64,000 bases of DNA from Anaspis maculata (taxonomy: Eukaryota; Arthropoda; Insecta; Coleoptera; Scraptiidae), in the NCBI GenBank assembly GCA_949128115.1, contig OX421963.1, positions 57,469,306 to 57,533,305 on the forward strand, in the 5' to 3' direction. Within the stretch, counting starts at the first letter, position 1; every line of letters begins with the position of its first letter. Shown piece by piece: positions 43,301-55,990 of the stretch. A model generated the notes under the pieces. It was not told where the DNA came from, did no database searches, and saw only the letters and a list, made by a program, of their open reading frames with translations. The translations under genes were made by a program, and so were the position numbers.

Positions 43301-43877
43301 ATGCTATTATAATCGGAGTTTTCAGATTTTTATTTCGTAAGTTAACTTTCCACCCTCTGACAACAACCCTAATTTTCAAATGAGATCTTTTCCATCATTT
43401 TCACGTCATTCAAGAGATCAAATGCTATGAAAATTGTAAGTTCCAGATTTTTTCCGATAGTTCAATTTCCACCCCCTAAAAACAACCCCAATTTTCAGAT
43501 GAGTTTTTTCAATATTTTTTTCATCATTTGTCCTATCCATTCATCCATTTAGGAGGTGAAGTGCTATGAAAATGTAAAATTTCAGATTTTTTATTCATCA
43601 AGTTCAATTTCCACCCCCTGTGAACAACCCCAATTTTCAAATGAAATTTTTGTCTTTATTTTTCCCTGATTTTAGAGGTCAATTCCTGTGAAAATCGGAA
43701 GTTTCAGATTTTTATTCAGGAAGTTGAATTTCCACCCCCTGAAAACAACCCCAATTTTCAGATGAGAATTTTTTCATTATTTTTCCAAAAAATCACAAGC
43801 TCATTCTGGACTAGTTCTGTAAGTTTAAGAGTTTCCGCCACAAAATGTCCACTCTCAACCCACTGTGCGCCGTGAGG
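40367..43877. repeat. Palindrome whose arms are ~120-bp satellite arrays
   Basis: The outer ends GCCGCACAGTGGGTTGAGAG and CTCTCAACCCACTGTGCGCC are inverted. Each arm contains tandem units around AAAATTGGGGTTGTTTTCAG: plus orientation at 40481, 40602, 42723, 42842 and 42983, inverted at about 43240, 43368, 43486, 43626 and 43749. Spacing is mostly 118-123 bp with two of about 140. The left arm is interrupted by 40703-42677. The loop is near 43080-43210. Confidence 0.85.
40703..42677. mobile_element. 1.98-kb palindromic element, AACTGC family
   Basis: The ends TA|AACTGCTCAACAATGAAAG and CTTTCATTGTTGAGCAGTT|TA are perfect inverted repeats with TA on both sides. A mirrored ACAAGGTGATGAACA (40874) / TGTTCATCACCCTGTA (42493) pair is inside. 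The arms are well paired to about 41065 and 42330. The middle has TTTTCAACCCC-type text and a GATAGACAGAT repeat at 41930-41950, but no transposase. Confidence 0.85.
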
Positions 43878-44189
43878 TCGAGTGACTTATGTCGGATTGA
43901 TCCCAACGGGATAGTTGCGAATCACTTAATTCTCAACAGCCTCGAATATCTGAGGTATTTATTTAGTCGAACATTATTTATTTCATGGTGTCTAAAATAC
44001 TTCAAAGTGCAAAAACAATGTAAAATGATGTTTTGTGCAAATATAGGAATTGAAAGTGTGTGTCTCTTAAGCGTTCTTAAGTCCATTTATATTCCTTATC
44101 GGAAACGATTTCAGCGTAGATTTCAGTACCTAAACTTAGATCAAAGAGCTATTTTCTTCAATTGGTAATTTAATTTCAATTAATAATAT

Positions 44190-44445
44190 ACACAGCACAG
44201 GGTAAGTCATGAACCGTGAAAAACTAGTTTTCTTAAAAAGCACAAGTAAAAGGTTCCAGAATTTCTTCAATCGATTTTGACCAGCAAATAACACGACTCT
44301 AAAAGATGGTGGCTGTATACCTAACAAATAAAATTTCAAAACACATTCAATCGTTGAAGAACTCTAAAACGTTCACATTATGAAAATACTTGAAGAGGCT
44401 TGTAGGTAGGGCATCATCATTCATCATTCATCATCACCATCTTCC
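44190..44445. repeat. Solo CAGGGTAAGTCATGAACC arm
   Basis: CACAGGGTAAGTCATGAACC and AAAACTAGTTTTCTTAAAAA resemble an arm of the element at 61402-61549. There is no partner end. An ATC/ATT-rich microsatellite lies at 44408-44440. Confidence 0.4.
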
Positions 44446-44760
44446 GGCGGTGATTTTTTCAAAATAAAATTTGCACATTCTGTTAATTAAAAAAAAAACT
44501 GCAGTGCAAACTTCGACCTGCGGTAGGCCGCACAATATATTGATTTGAGGTGCAGAATTTCTGCGAGCCATGGTTGGAGAAGAGATGGAATCAACTTTTG
44601 GAGAATAATTTTTTGAATGGACCAACGGATTTGGAGTTTTCTTCCCTGGAAAAATACTGCAAATGTCTAAATTTTTATCACGTGGACAGATATCCACCTT
44701 TTTTTCAACAAGAGGTGGTAACTGGTTCTTGAACATTTTCCGACAGTTTCTCTCAACATG
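44446..44760. repeat. Repeat R, copy 3 (degraded)
   Basis: ATTTTTTCAAAATAAAATTTGC, GCAGTGCAAACTTCGACCTG and ATGGTTGGAGAAGAGATGG align with 24505-24735 and 29205-29470. The reading frame seen in the other copies is broken here. Confidence 0.55.
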
Positions 44761-45960
44761 ATTTGAATTTTCCGAAAGTTTTCCACTTGAAAATGCTAAC
44801 CGGCCTCTTTCAGTGCAACACCCCATTGATAAGAACGGTATGTATGGTTCTTATAGATCTTGAAGCCATCCTGTTCCATATCCTTTGAGATTCCTTGTGA
44901 TCATCATTTATTGGGAAAAACTGTGTTATCATTTTTCTCTTTTTTTTTATTCTGTCAAATTACCGATACTCCATCAAGAAAGATTTGCTTTGTTTTTGAC
45001 ATTGCACCATCAGGCTCTTCCACCACATATACCGACAGTTGTAGTAACTTTTGACTTCCCTTATTCGTTAAACTTTAGTGTCAAATAAAACGGCCAAAGA
45101 AATCTGTCTTCCTGATCCTCCTACCAGAACGACAGCTCATATGCCAGAATTAAAAACGAGTACACAATGCATTGACCTGCATGTCATAGAGTCTACACGT
45201 TAGATACCTGTCATTGTCTATGCCGTGGAAGACAAGAGAAATTCCGGAGCTGAACGTTTGATCAATACACTCTTTGGGCATCATCAGATAATACGGTACC
45301 TTACAAACCGGCCTGTAACACCTTGAACTAGAATTCCGCGTCTCAAGACAATATTTTTCCGTATGTTATTCGGATACATCTTGTAGTGTAGATACCTAAA
45401 AGTACCTGGGTTTATACCATCCAGGGAAATATTCAGATGAAAAAATCAACTTTTCAAATTTTAAATCCTTAAAAATATGCATCTTTCTTGACCACGCCAA
45501 GGTCGAAAGTATTATGTTATTAAATTTCACCTCAAAATAGGCTCAATGAGATTAGATAGGTATTGATGTCCGAGCTGCACCTATCTAGGTTTGTCTTGTA
45601 CGGCTTCTATTTTTTGTGCGCATTTTTCAACTTATTTATATTTCGGTGGTATTGAATATCTCGTGATGCAGAGTATATGAAGAAGTGAAACTAGACAAAA
45701 TCTAGTTGAAAACTCGGTAATCACGTAATACGAGCAGTAAAGTACCCAAAGCGTTAGATTTATCTACGTATAAGTAGGTAGGTAGGTTTCCTATTTATTC
45801 ATTTATTTCTGTGGAATACCTCGATTTTGTTTTGGTTCAATGAGCGTAACCGTATTTTCACCCCTTTTGTAGCATTTTTGGTTGAAATGTTCACCTGCAT
45901 TTGAAAAGTATGAGTAGATTATGGTACTTACCTATACTTCATTAATCACAAAAAAATTTT
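44761..45960. other. No gene recognised
   Basis: Only short frames are present and none has a recognisable motif. TAAGTAGGTAGGTAGGTTTCC at 45771 is a small simple repeat. Confidence 0.4.
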
Positions 45961-47987
45961 ACTTTCCCGGCCCCACCAACATGGAGGGAAAGTATTGTAA
46001 TGGTGCAGAAAAAAAGTTTTGAGATTTCACCGGATATATCCATTTTGAGGTCCCCCAAGTCGATTAAGACCATTTCCAGAAGATGTCTGTCTGTGGGTGT
46101 GTGTGTGTGTATGTGTGTGTGTGATCTTCCACGATAACTGCCGAACCGTTTATCTGATCGATTTAAAATTTGATATGCAGACATGGTTTCGCCCTGGAAT
46201 GACCGGATTAGTTTTTGGCTGTCATCTGTCAAACAGAAGTGTCACTATCAGCAAATGACAGAAGCCACATCTCACGGAACTTGACTTGCGATATGTCATT
46301 TGAAAGCCCTTGAAGAACTGTATTCAGAACAGTTAAAAGTATTTTCCTACCTGTTACCTGTCAAATTATAAAAAATATCAAAGTCTGGAACTTTGCCATT
46401 TAATTATTCAAAATCTATAGGACAGATGTGAACCAAACCCGGCAGGAAGCAACGTTACCAAAGAATCAAACTAATGCTGAAGTTGGAGTTTCCCACCGTT
46501 TTCTGGACAAGCGCTATGGATTCTTAAAAATTTTCCTAGCCGATTCCAGCCTCGCTTGCCTGTTCCTTGATTTTTGGCCTATTTACTTTTTTTTGCAACA
46601 TAGCAACCAAACCGGTAGGTAACTACGGTTTTGTTAGGAATCGTATCAATGTCAAAGTGACAACATGAACGCTGTTCTCGGCAGGTTGTCGGTGTTTTCT
46701 TTTGTATCTTCTTGCATCATTTGGGGCAACAGTGCGAACCGATCCTTTGTGTGGTTTTGGGCTCCGTAAACCCCCTTGTGTCTTTCTGTAGCTTTAGCAA
46801 CTTCAGTATGCCCATTCCATTGACGTATATGTAGAAACTGTAATGTGTGCAGTTCCCTTATTTGATTCGGTACCAGGGCCCCATCCCCATGGTGTCTGCC
46901 GTTCAAGGCCCTGATGGCGCCCCCATCTGTGTCTATCAGATTTTGCCGTTTCAGGCCAAAACTGCGGCCTTGTGTCTTCTTCGGTTCGTTGAAGCCCTCT
47001 AGGCTCCTGGTGTCTACGGGTGTCTCTTGAAGCCCCACTGAGCCCCCCTTTTTTTTAGTTTTCAGAACTATCGTGCCTTCAGGTGTGGTTCGGACCTAAC
47101 TTCTTGATGGGCTCGAAGTCTCATTTCAGAGGTCACCACTTGGGGGCCCTGAATTGCACTTAATTAGAACTCTGCCCCAGGCTTTCAATCCGCGACTGAT
47201 TTTCACCGGTTATTTTTCAAACAACAATTTAGGTTGCATCATTAAAGGCAACAGTGCGCCCCGATTAATTGTGTCTTCAGGTGTTGTTTGGGGCTGCGTA
47301 AACCCCTTCATGTGGAACTAGCATTGCATTCTTGAGATATCACAACAGTTAACTACCTCTAGCTCCAATCAAATCGAAATCAGGTACGAAAACATAAGGT
47401 CAGCCTGGAATGACCTGATTAGTTTTTGGATAGATGATTTCGATCGGGAGTCCTCAAGGGACACATTGGGGCTGGGCTTGTCTGGATACAGCATTGCATT
47501 CTCCAAATTCGCAACAATTGTCTTCCTAGTTCTACCTTTCGAAGTATTTTATCACTATGGAAACCTGAGAACCTGTCACTTATTTTGTAGGCCCAACAAT
47601 GGTTGCAGAATGATCGCATAACGCACAACTCACTAGAACTTTTTCAATCAACTTTTCAATTAAATCCAACTTCCCCGAAGGGACGCTTTGATTTCGATCG
47701 GAAGTCCTCAGGGGACACATTGGGTCTGGGCTTGTCTGGATACAGCATTGCATTTTTCAAATTTCGCAACAATTGTCTTCCTAGTTCTACCTTTCGAAAT
47801 ATTTCATCACCATGGAAACCTAAGAACCTGTCACTTGCTCTGTAGGCCCAACAATGGATGCAGAATGATCGCATAACGTCCAACTCACTAGAACTTTTTC
47901 AATCAACTTCTCAAATAAATCCCACTTTCCCGAAGGAACGCTTGAATCAAACTCATTACTGACGTGCCTGGATACCGCCGGGAAAGT
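45961..47987. mobile_element. ~2-kb element of the ACTTTCCCG family, copy B
   Basis: It is collinear with copy A at 16116-18074. The ends are ACTTTCCCGGCC and GCCGGGAAAGT. A (TG)n tract lies at 46086-46124 where copy A has only TGTGTCTGTATGTCTGTG. A ~254-bp unit (TTTCGATCGGGAGTCCTC, TTGTCTGGATACAGCATTGC) is duplicated in tandem at 47437-47943, which copy A does not show in that form. Confidence 0.7.
46652..47038 (-). CDS. Unrecognised 128-codon frame, sister of 16773-17150
   Basis: It starts MGLQETPVDTRSLEGFNEPK and ends DNLPRTAFMLSL. The middle (REVAKATERHKG-like region) differs in length from copy A. The same start and stop are kept. Function is unknown and coding status is uncertain. Confidence 0.25.
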   Translation of the reverse strand: MGLQETPVDTRSLEGFNEPKKTQGRSFGLKRQNLIDTDGGAIRALNGRHHGDGALVPNQIRELHTLQFLHIRQWNGHTEVAKATERHKGVYGAQNHTKDRFALLPQMMQEDTKENTDNLPRTAFMLSL

Positions 47988-48171
47988 TTTGTGTCGCCCC
48001 ACAACAGATTTTTTGTCTTGCACTGACCTGAGTGACCTTGGCAGGTTTCAATAATTTCAACAAAAATGTCAGTGTCCTGCAATGCAAGACACTCTTCTTG
48101 CTGAAAGCCTTTTTCAGTTCAAATTTTCAACGAAAGAAGATCAATGAAAGTGAAGAGCATATACCTATCTA

Positions 48172-49417
48172 CAGGGTGGTCCAGGTTTTAGTCGACAAAC
48201 TTTGCAGGCTGATAGAGGATAAAAAAAGAAGTCGACTCACCTCAAAAAGTACCTATCTAAAATGCATATTAAAAAAGTTATAGGCCTTCAAAGTTGCAGA
48301 AAAAAAATGTTTTTTTCTTGATAACTTTTGAACAGCTTAACCGATTTTGCTCAAGTTTTGCACATATCGTTAACAAACACGTCCTCAGTGATTTCTTGTT
48401 AAAAATTCTGTCAGAATGACGCAGTGCCGTAGATATGGGGGGTACTAATCCTCTTACCCCCCTACTTTCTACACCACTGGATATTTTAAAAAACCGTTAA
48501 TAGTATTGAATTCGGCGTTCAATTCTGAAGAGAAAATTGGCGTGTCATTGCTATATTTGGAGCAGCGGTTTCGGAGATATTTGTGTTTAAAGGTTCAAAA
48601 ACACCGAATTACGCAAATGTTTCAGAATTCGAGCAAGCTTTGATTCATTCACTTTCAACTTTTTTTTTCAATGTAAAGTTCATTGATTCATAATTTAGCT
48701 CATGAGAAATTGAAAATTGGTTGTGAAAATTCTTAATTTCAGTAACATGACCAATAAGAAACAATGGGCCCTTGGTTCTTGTTCTTACTAAACTTCCCAA
48801 CTATCAGTAGGTAAGTGAATAGGTAGCTACTGAATATTTAATTGTTACTGAAATTATAAATTTTCATATCAGTTTTCAATTTCTCCTGAACTAAATTATG
48901 GATCAATAAAGTTGAAATTGAAAAAAAAGTTGAAAGTGAATGGGTCAAAGCTTGCTCGAATTTTGGAACATTTGCGTAATTCGGTGTTTTTGAACCTTTA
49001 AACACAAATATCTCCGAAACCGCTGCTCCAAATGTAGCAATGACATGCCAATTTTCTCTTCAGAATTGAACGCCGAATTCAATACTTTCAACGGTTTCCC
49101 AAAATATTCAGTGGCGTAGAAAGTAGGGGGATAAGAGGGTTAGTACCCCCCCATATCTACGGCACTGCGTTATTTTGACAGATTTTTTTTCAAGAAATCA
49201 CTGGGGACGTGTTTGTTAACCATATGTGCAAAATTTGAGCGAAATCGGTCAAGCTGTTCAAAAGTTATCAAGAAAAAAACATTTTTTTTCTGCAACTTTG
49301 AAGGCCTATAACTTTTTTAATATGCATTTTAGATAGGTACTTTTTGGGGTGAGTCAACTTCTTTTTTCATCCTTTATCAGCCTGCAAAGTTTGTCGACTA
49401 AAACCTGGACCACCCTG
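48172..49417. mobile_element. 1.25-kb palindrome, CAGGGTGGTCC ends
   Basis: The ends are TA|CAGGGTGGTCCAGGTTTTAG and CTAAAACCTGGACCACCCTG|TA. The arms pair through GTCGACAAACTTTGCAGGCT and GTTAACAAACACGTCC. A second inverted pair of CACCACTGG (48472) and CCAGTGGCGTAG-like (49111) text sits inside, and a third with CGGCGTTCAATTCTGAAGAG near the core. The core is near 48795. Confidence 0.85.
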
Positions 49418-49634
49418 TATACAAATAAATCATTATAGATTTTGCGTTGAACTTCCGTAATGAGAAGAAGGTTCTGCAAAAAAAATACAATAATGAGAAC
49501 TGTCACTGAGCTGACTGAACCAAGGAGCGTTCAAAGACAAGGTGGAAATAGCCGTGCAACAAGTAAAGTTGTGCTTGCTTAATTATAAGAAGTAATTGAA
49601 CTGGCAAATCTTATATAATAGTAATGAAAAATAG
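49418..49634. other. Short unique spacer
   Basis: No feature is recognised between the palindromes. Confidence 0.4.
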
Positions 49635-49637
49635 AAT

Positions 49638-52423
49638 TAGTCCTAGCGGTATAAGTAAAATTTCATAAAAATGGCTCTAATTGTGACAAAAGTGTGAAAT
49701 TTGGTGTGTGGACTCCTTAAAGCATTTAAAAGGTTTTTAGAAGGGGAGCCAAGAAAAATTTTGATTTTGATTTTTTAATTTTTTGTGACGTCATTTTTTT
49801 TATTTTTTTTTTCATTTTTGCAACTATCCAAGATTTTTCACTTTTGCTTTTGTATTATGGTGAGTAACTGCTTAATCCAAGAAACGGAAGAGAAAATTTG
49901 CGAAAAAAATTAACTGAACTGAAATGATGGCGTTTTTTGTAAAAATCAATTTTTTACATTTTTTTCAAAAAATACTGTGAATATGTGAAAAATTAAAAAA
50001 GGCAATTATCCCTCAAAACAAGCCCTATCAGAAGTTATGGAAATGTTTCTCAAAATTCCAAGCCGTTTTCGAGATATTTGGAAATATGTTATTTCTTGCG
50101 ACTGTTTCTTCGTATTAGCTCCTATTTCATCAAACATATAACAGGGTTCTTTTTTCTTGAAAATATACTTCAGAATGATCAGACCGAAGATTTCTTAGAA
50201 GTTCATTGTAAATTGTAATTTTTCCAGTGGCGTAGATCATAAAAATTCAAATCGTTTCTACCCTCTCACCATACTTTCTACACCACTCGATTATTTGAAA
50301 AATACATGACATTTTGGCATTATGATGATCATCTAAGATCACTTAGCATGACACTTCATTTAAAAAGCACACAATTTTCCCGCTGATCAGATCGGCTGCG
50401 AAACAATGTATAAAAACCCGGGTATTTTACATCACTGAATTATAGTCCTAGCGGTATAAGTAAAATTTCATAAAAATGGCTCTAATTGTGACAAAAGTGT
50501 GAAATTTGGTGTGTGGACTCCTAAAAGCATTTCAAAGGTTTTCAGAAGGAGAGCCAAAAAAAATTTTGATTTCAATTTTTCCAATTTTTTGTGACGTCAT
50601 TTTTTTTCTTTTTTTTTTCTTTCTGAAACTATCTGAGATTTTTGACTTTTGTCTTTGTACTATGGTGAGTAATTACTTATTCCAAGAATCGGAAGAGAAA
50701 ATTTGTGAAAAAAATCAATTGAACTGAAATGATGACGTTTTTTGCAAAAATCAAACTTTTCAATTTTGTGTGAAATGTGAATATGTGAAAAATAGAAAAA
50801 TGCAACTATTCCCCAAAAAAAGCCCTATCAGAAGTTCTTGAAGTGTGTCTCCAAATTCCAAGCCGTTCTCAAGATATTTGGAAAAATGTTATTTCTTGCA
50901 ATTGTTCCTTCGTATTAGCTCCTATTACATCAAACACATCACAGGGTTCTTTTTTCTCAGAAATATACTTAGGAATGATCAGACCGGAGATTTCTTAGTA
51001 GTTTATTGTAAATTGTAATTTTTCCAGTGGCGTAGACATGGAAATTCGAACCATTTCTACCCTCCCACCGTACTTTCTACACCACTCGATTATTTAGAAA
51101 ATACATGACATTTTGGCATCATGATCATCTAAGTTCACCTAGTATGACACTTCTTTTGAAAACAAGATGAGATCGACGATCTTGAGCACACAATTTTGCC
51201 ACTGATCAGATCGACTGCTAAATATTACTTTTTTTTAAGTATATTAAGTAACATTTATTAATAGGTAAATTTTACAAAGATAATATAGTAATAAAAACGG
51301 ACATTACATTTTGTATCACCTACTCGATCATCTCCATCATGACTGTTTTAGATACATAATAGTTTATTGTTCCCCCAAACTGAAAATTCTGCACTTTATC
51401 AACAGTGAAGCTGGTTGAGTGGCTATCACTGGCGTCGAAGGCATACATGTCATCGCATCTATTTTGTAATTATTGCGGTTTGGAACATAGGAACATACCT
51501 ACCTATTTGTTTGTGAATATTTGTATTTTATTTGACAAGATGATCATCAAAAGCCACCTGTTGTGACATCCTATTCAAAAACTCTGGGGGGGGGGGGGAC
51601 AATCAACTATAATTTATCTAAAACAGTCATGATGGAGATGATCGAGGAGATGATACAAGATGCATTGTTTCGCAGTCGATCTGATCAGCGGAAAAATTGT
51701 GTGCTTTTTAAATGAAGTGTCATGCTAAGTGATCTTGGATGATCATCATAATGCCAAAATGTCATGTATTTTTCAAATAATCGAGTGGTGTAGAAAGTAT
51801 GGTGAGAGGGTAGAAACGATTTGAATTTTTATGATCTACGCCACTGGAAAAATTACAATTTACAATGAACTTCTAAGAAATCTTTGGTCTGATCATTCTG
51901 AAGTATATTTCCAAGAAAAAAGAACCCTGTTATATGTTTGATGAAATAGGAGCTAATACGAAGAAACAGTCGCAAGAAATAACATATTTCCAAATATCTC
52001 GAAAACGGCTTAGAATTTTGGGAAACACTTCCATAACTTCTGATAGGGCTTGTTTTGAGGGATAATTGCCTTCTTTAATTTTTCACATATTCACAGTATT
52101 TTTTGAAAAAAATAGAAAAAATTGATTTTTACAAAAAACGCCATCATTTCAGTTCAGTTAATTTTTTTCGCAAATTTTCTCTTCCGTTTCTTGGATTAAG
52201 CAGTTACTCACCATAATACAAAAGCAAAAGTAAAAAATCTTGGATAGTTGCAAAAATGAAAAAAAAAATAAAAAAAATGACGTCACAAAAAATTAAAAAA
52301 TCAAAATCAAAATTTTTCTTGGCTCCCCTTCTAAAAACCTTTTAAATGCTTTAAAGAGTCCACACACCAAATTTCACACTTTTGTCACAATTAGAGCCAT
52401 TTTTACGTGTACCGCTAGGACTA
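49638..52423. mobile_element. 2.8-kb palindrome with one arm duplicated, TAGTCC family, TSD AAT
   Basis: The ends are TAGTCCTAGCGGTATAAGT and ACGTGTACCGCTAGGACTA, with AAT on both sides (49635-49637 and 52424-52426). The left arm is present twice in tandem (49638 and 50443, period 805 bp) and the right arm once, inverted (about 51655-52423). The core near 51480 has ATCATCTCCATCATGACTG (51328) mirrored at 51627. A G12 run lies at 51588-51599. AGTGGCGTAGA / TCTACGCCACTGG pairs are mirrored within the arms. Confidence 0.85.
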
Positions 52424-54924
52424 AATATAAGAAAATAAAAAATAACGAAACTAAACCCATCGAGGCCGCTAGGGCAAACGTACAAGGAAAATCTCATCAG
52501 CGTTTCAAATGAATCAATAGATAGATCTGAAGTCTTGCATCGAAGACTTGAAATCATCTAGGACAATTCAGGAAAATGCTTCCAAAGTTCAAAAAATAGG
52601 TTTTATATTTTTGGAAAGAAGGGGGGGGGGTCAAATCACGGACGGGACTTCAACCCCCTTTATCTGAGTGACCTGAAATCATTTTCAAAAATACTTTGGA
52701 ACAGACTCAACGAAAAAAATTACCCCTTAAATTTTGAAAATCCAGTTCCAGGGATCAGCCTGAAATTTTGACATGATTATCGCCCACATACCCAATTCAA
52801 CCAATCAAAACAACCGAATGAGACCCACGTGACTTGGTTTGAGCTATCGATTAATGCACACTAGGAGGTGATTAATGCACACTAGGTAATAGCACCGGAT
52901 TGAAATATTTTTGGGCCCACGAATAATATGTAATTGAAACGACTGTATCCATACTTGTTTGGACTTGTTTTGGAAATTTTAGTGCTGGTGTGTTTAAAGG
53001 GTCTTCCACACTTACTAAAATACAATTTTAGAACCTATTAGACTTCGTTTCAGCATTGTTTCCAGCAACGAGGCCCTTAATCCGCGACTGTGCACTCTCC
53101 TTTCATGCGCTGTCAACAGCTGTTAGTGACATTTAGTTTTTAGCTCTACCAGTCTACCGCCCATGTGAAACTACTGTGTATTGTGAACTACCACTCATGG
53201 CAAAATGATTATTATTTAGCCAAGCAGAATTAGCTTGATTTAGTAGTGAGCTTCACAAGTGTAGATATTCCGTTATTAGAAAGAAGAAAAAACAAACATT
53301 TTTAACATAAACATAGTCCCATCGGTGCTAATAACCATAGCTGTTGAAGCACCTAGACTAAAAAAAAAAAAAAACTTTCTCTTGAAATTGATTTTTGGTT
53401 TTAACAAGGCATGCTTTGAAATTGACAGTTCAATACAATGATACATTGGACCTACCCTCGCACCTACCATTTCCACTAGTAGTCTATTTGGGCGATAATC
53501 TGCTAAATTCAACTCGTGCTTTGTGTTTTATTCGAGTTAAATGTTTTAAACTCCTCAAACAAACTATCAGTCACTCGAAAAGTGGACCCGATATTATCTT
53601 GGACAAAATCCCTCGACTTTATCTCGGGATTTTAGTCAGATGATATCGGGTCTACTTTTCCCTCGTGATTGACAGTTGTTTTCGAGTTAAAACGATTCAA
53701 CTGAAAAACACTAAGCACTTGTTATATCACTATTGATTATAATACAAGTCCCTCGAAAAAATATGACCCGATTTTGGAAATTTTGGTGGTACCATTTCAA
53801 ATTACTCGATTGTTGACCTTAATAAATACAATAAATAAAGTGACAATGAAAGAAGCGCAAAAATCAACTGACTCCAGCAAGGTCTCATTTTGAGAAACCA
53901 AGTCGCAAAATTCACTATTTTCCTACTACAGTGCGCTTGCGTTCGGTTGTCAAATGAGTAAGATTCCCGGCGCGTAATTGAATATTCGAACAGGTTGGTA
54001 CAAATTCGACTAGAACATTCGCAAAAGTGATTGATAACGATGTTAGGTACAAAACTTCTTTATGTATTTGATAGATTCACCCACCCATTAGCCCACCATT
54101 ATATTACTATTTACATTCGATATAATTTCAAAACGTAAAAACATAAGCGATGATTTTGCAAATGACTTTCTCTGCGATATGATATGAACACTTACAACAC
54201 TCTTGAAATGTAAATGGAAGGATTGCACTACCCTGGGTACATCTGGTTGTCTCTAGCGGTAACTGCCAATTACCTAGCAAAATGCCAATATGTGCCGCTC
54301 CTAAAAAGTAAAAAATATTGCCAATATTTCCTATTACGAGCTCCAACTTTGATAACTGTTTGACTCCTTCCTAAATATTGATACGAACATTTGGAACAGT
54401 AGATGCATTGACAGTTTGTTTTCCAGTTGGGCTTGTTAGGACGATTAGAGCATAGAATTACCATATAAGGTCCTTCTGCAGTGCAGGTATAATAAGGAAG
54501 CTGCTTTTCTAAGCAAATCACGTTCTGAAATGACATAACCTTGAAAATATGTGTCAAAACACAGCTAAAATTTCTGTTGTTTCGCCGTTAACTGTCGTCT
54601 GTCAGAATTTGTACCACCCTGCTGACGCTTGCGATAAGATGGCCCTTATACGAAAAGGATGTATTTCTCACTTTTGATCGTAGTTTACCCCTCGAATTCG
54701 ACTTGAAGGCAAAGAATGAGTCAAACCATGAACTCTGTAAAATTCAAATCACAACTTGCAGTGTCAGGCTGGTTTATGAGTTATTCACGAAACCAAACAT
54801 AAATAAGAAAGTCGAATTTTGTCTTGGAGCTAAATTCCAGAAAACAACTTGCTCAGATCTTCGCACATGAAATGGAGAGTCTATGTTGTTTCTATCATTT
54901 CTGAGACATTCACAATACTACATA
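52424..54924. other. Mostly unique DNA with a small palindrome and simple repeats
   Basis: A G10 run is at 52621-52630. GATTAATGCACACTAGG is duplicated at 52850-52887. An imperfect hairpin at 53521-53710 pairs CGAAAAGTGGACCCGATAT with GATATCGGGTCTACTTTTCC. A candidate minus-strand exon is at 54270-54539. No other gene is recognised. Confidence 0.45.
54270..54539 (-). CDS. Cys-rich candidate exon (minus strand)
   Basis: On the minus strand TATGTCATTTCAG is a plausible splice acceptor followed by NVICLEKQLPYYTCTAEGPY, then MVILCSNRPNKPNWKTNCQC and IYCSKCSYQYLG. The spacing of Cys residues (CxCxxCxxC) suggests a zinc-binding module, but I cannot name a family. The frame ends ...SGTYWHFAR at a stop near 54270. 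No other exon is identified, so it may be a chance frame. Confidence 0.3.
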   Translation of the reverse strand, partial: VMSFQNVICLEKQLPYYTCTAEGPYMVILCSNRPNKPNWKTNCQCIYCSKCSYQYLGRSQTVIKVGARNRKYWQYFLLFRSGTYWHFAR

Positions 54925-55364
54925 CAGGTGATTCGAAAGTGTCGGACCATCTTGATGGTGCGTAATATGGAGGTGTAGTTGAGTGCTGGAAAGTTGTTAA
55001 AAACATTATTTATGTCTTTTAATTTTGAAGTTATGGAGGGACAAAAGTTGGTCCTTCGGATTGCTTCTATTTTCATTGTTTCAAAAGATTTTGGTAAACT
55101 GTTAATGGAGAAATAATCAGTACAAAAAATTAACCTTCAAATCTTCATTTAATTTCGGTTTTCCATACAAGGTGAATGATAAACTACAAAAGCTTAGTTT
55201 TCCTAAAAAAACCAAAAGCAATGAAATTCAATCAAAGACCAACTTTTGTCACTCCATAACTCCAAAATTAGAAGTCATAGAATTTTTTCAACAACTTTCC
55301 AGCACTCTACTACACCTCTATATTACGCACCTTCAAGGTGGTCCGACACTTTCGAATCATTCTG
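54925..55364. mobile_element. 440-bp palindromic element, CAGGTG variant of the CAGGGTG family
   Basis: The ends are TA|CAGGTGATTCGAAAGTGTCG and CGACACTTTCGAATCATTCTG|TA. The arms pair through CACCTTCAAGGTGGTCC-like text, GCGTAATATGGAGGTGTAG and CAAAAGTTGGTC. No coding sequence is present. Confidence 0.8.
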
Positions 55365-55679
55365 TATAATAAATAAATAGGCGCCTGCATCCCACTCTAC
55401 TCCATTAAGATTTGGCAATTGTCATTGTCAAATGTTACAGTTGATCAGCTTCATTTCAATCCCTTGATCACAGTAGGTATGTTCATCGAAAAAATCCATA
55501 GGGGAGGCTATGAAAACTTAAACGTATGTCCGTGACTTGCTCCATATACTCATAAAACTCTTGTCTGATGTCATCGAGATTTAAATTTGTTGCCGTATCA
55601 GAAAACGAGAGATTATTGGGCCAGTAATGCTTGATGACTTTACACTAAAGTTAAAGGCAGGTACCTATAGGAGGCTACT

Positions 55680-55990
55680 TCCAGTAGGACTGGGTCAGAG
55701 CTTATATCTACGGCCAGTTTTTCGGGTTATCAGCTGGAAATACAGGTCAGAGTTTTCTCCAAGGTCCCCAGATATTACTCCAGTCGACTACTTCTTCCTC
55801 ACCTGAAAAACACACTATTAGGTAAGTCCCCTCTATCCACCAAAACATTGAACAGCTGAGAGAACGTATCACACAATACACAATGGCATCACTTAGAGAT
55901 GCATCATCATTATCAACATCAAACCTTAAATCCATCAGAAAAGGCTTGAAAACATGAAAAGACGAGTATATTTACGTTTGCGCAAAACTG
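55680..55990 (+). pseudogene. Probable mariner-type transposase C-terminal relic
   Basis: Plus-strand reading gives SPRSPDITPVDYFFLT at about 55765-55815, matching the RSPDLxPxDFFLW signature around the third catalytic Asp of mariner-type transposases. Downstream, in another frame, IEQLRERITQYTMASLRDAS resembles the helical tail that follows. There is a stop directly after YFFLT and at least one shift. Nothing upstream corresponding to the first two catalytic residues is recognised. The minus-strand 62-codon frame over 55747-55935 is antisense to it. Confidence 0.55.

Noticed and set aside
44860..45088. Pair of overlapping 64-67 codon frames
   Set aside because: They overlap in two frames with no motif and a T-rich, random appearance.
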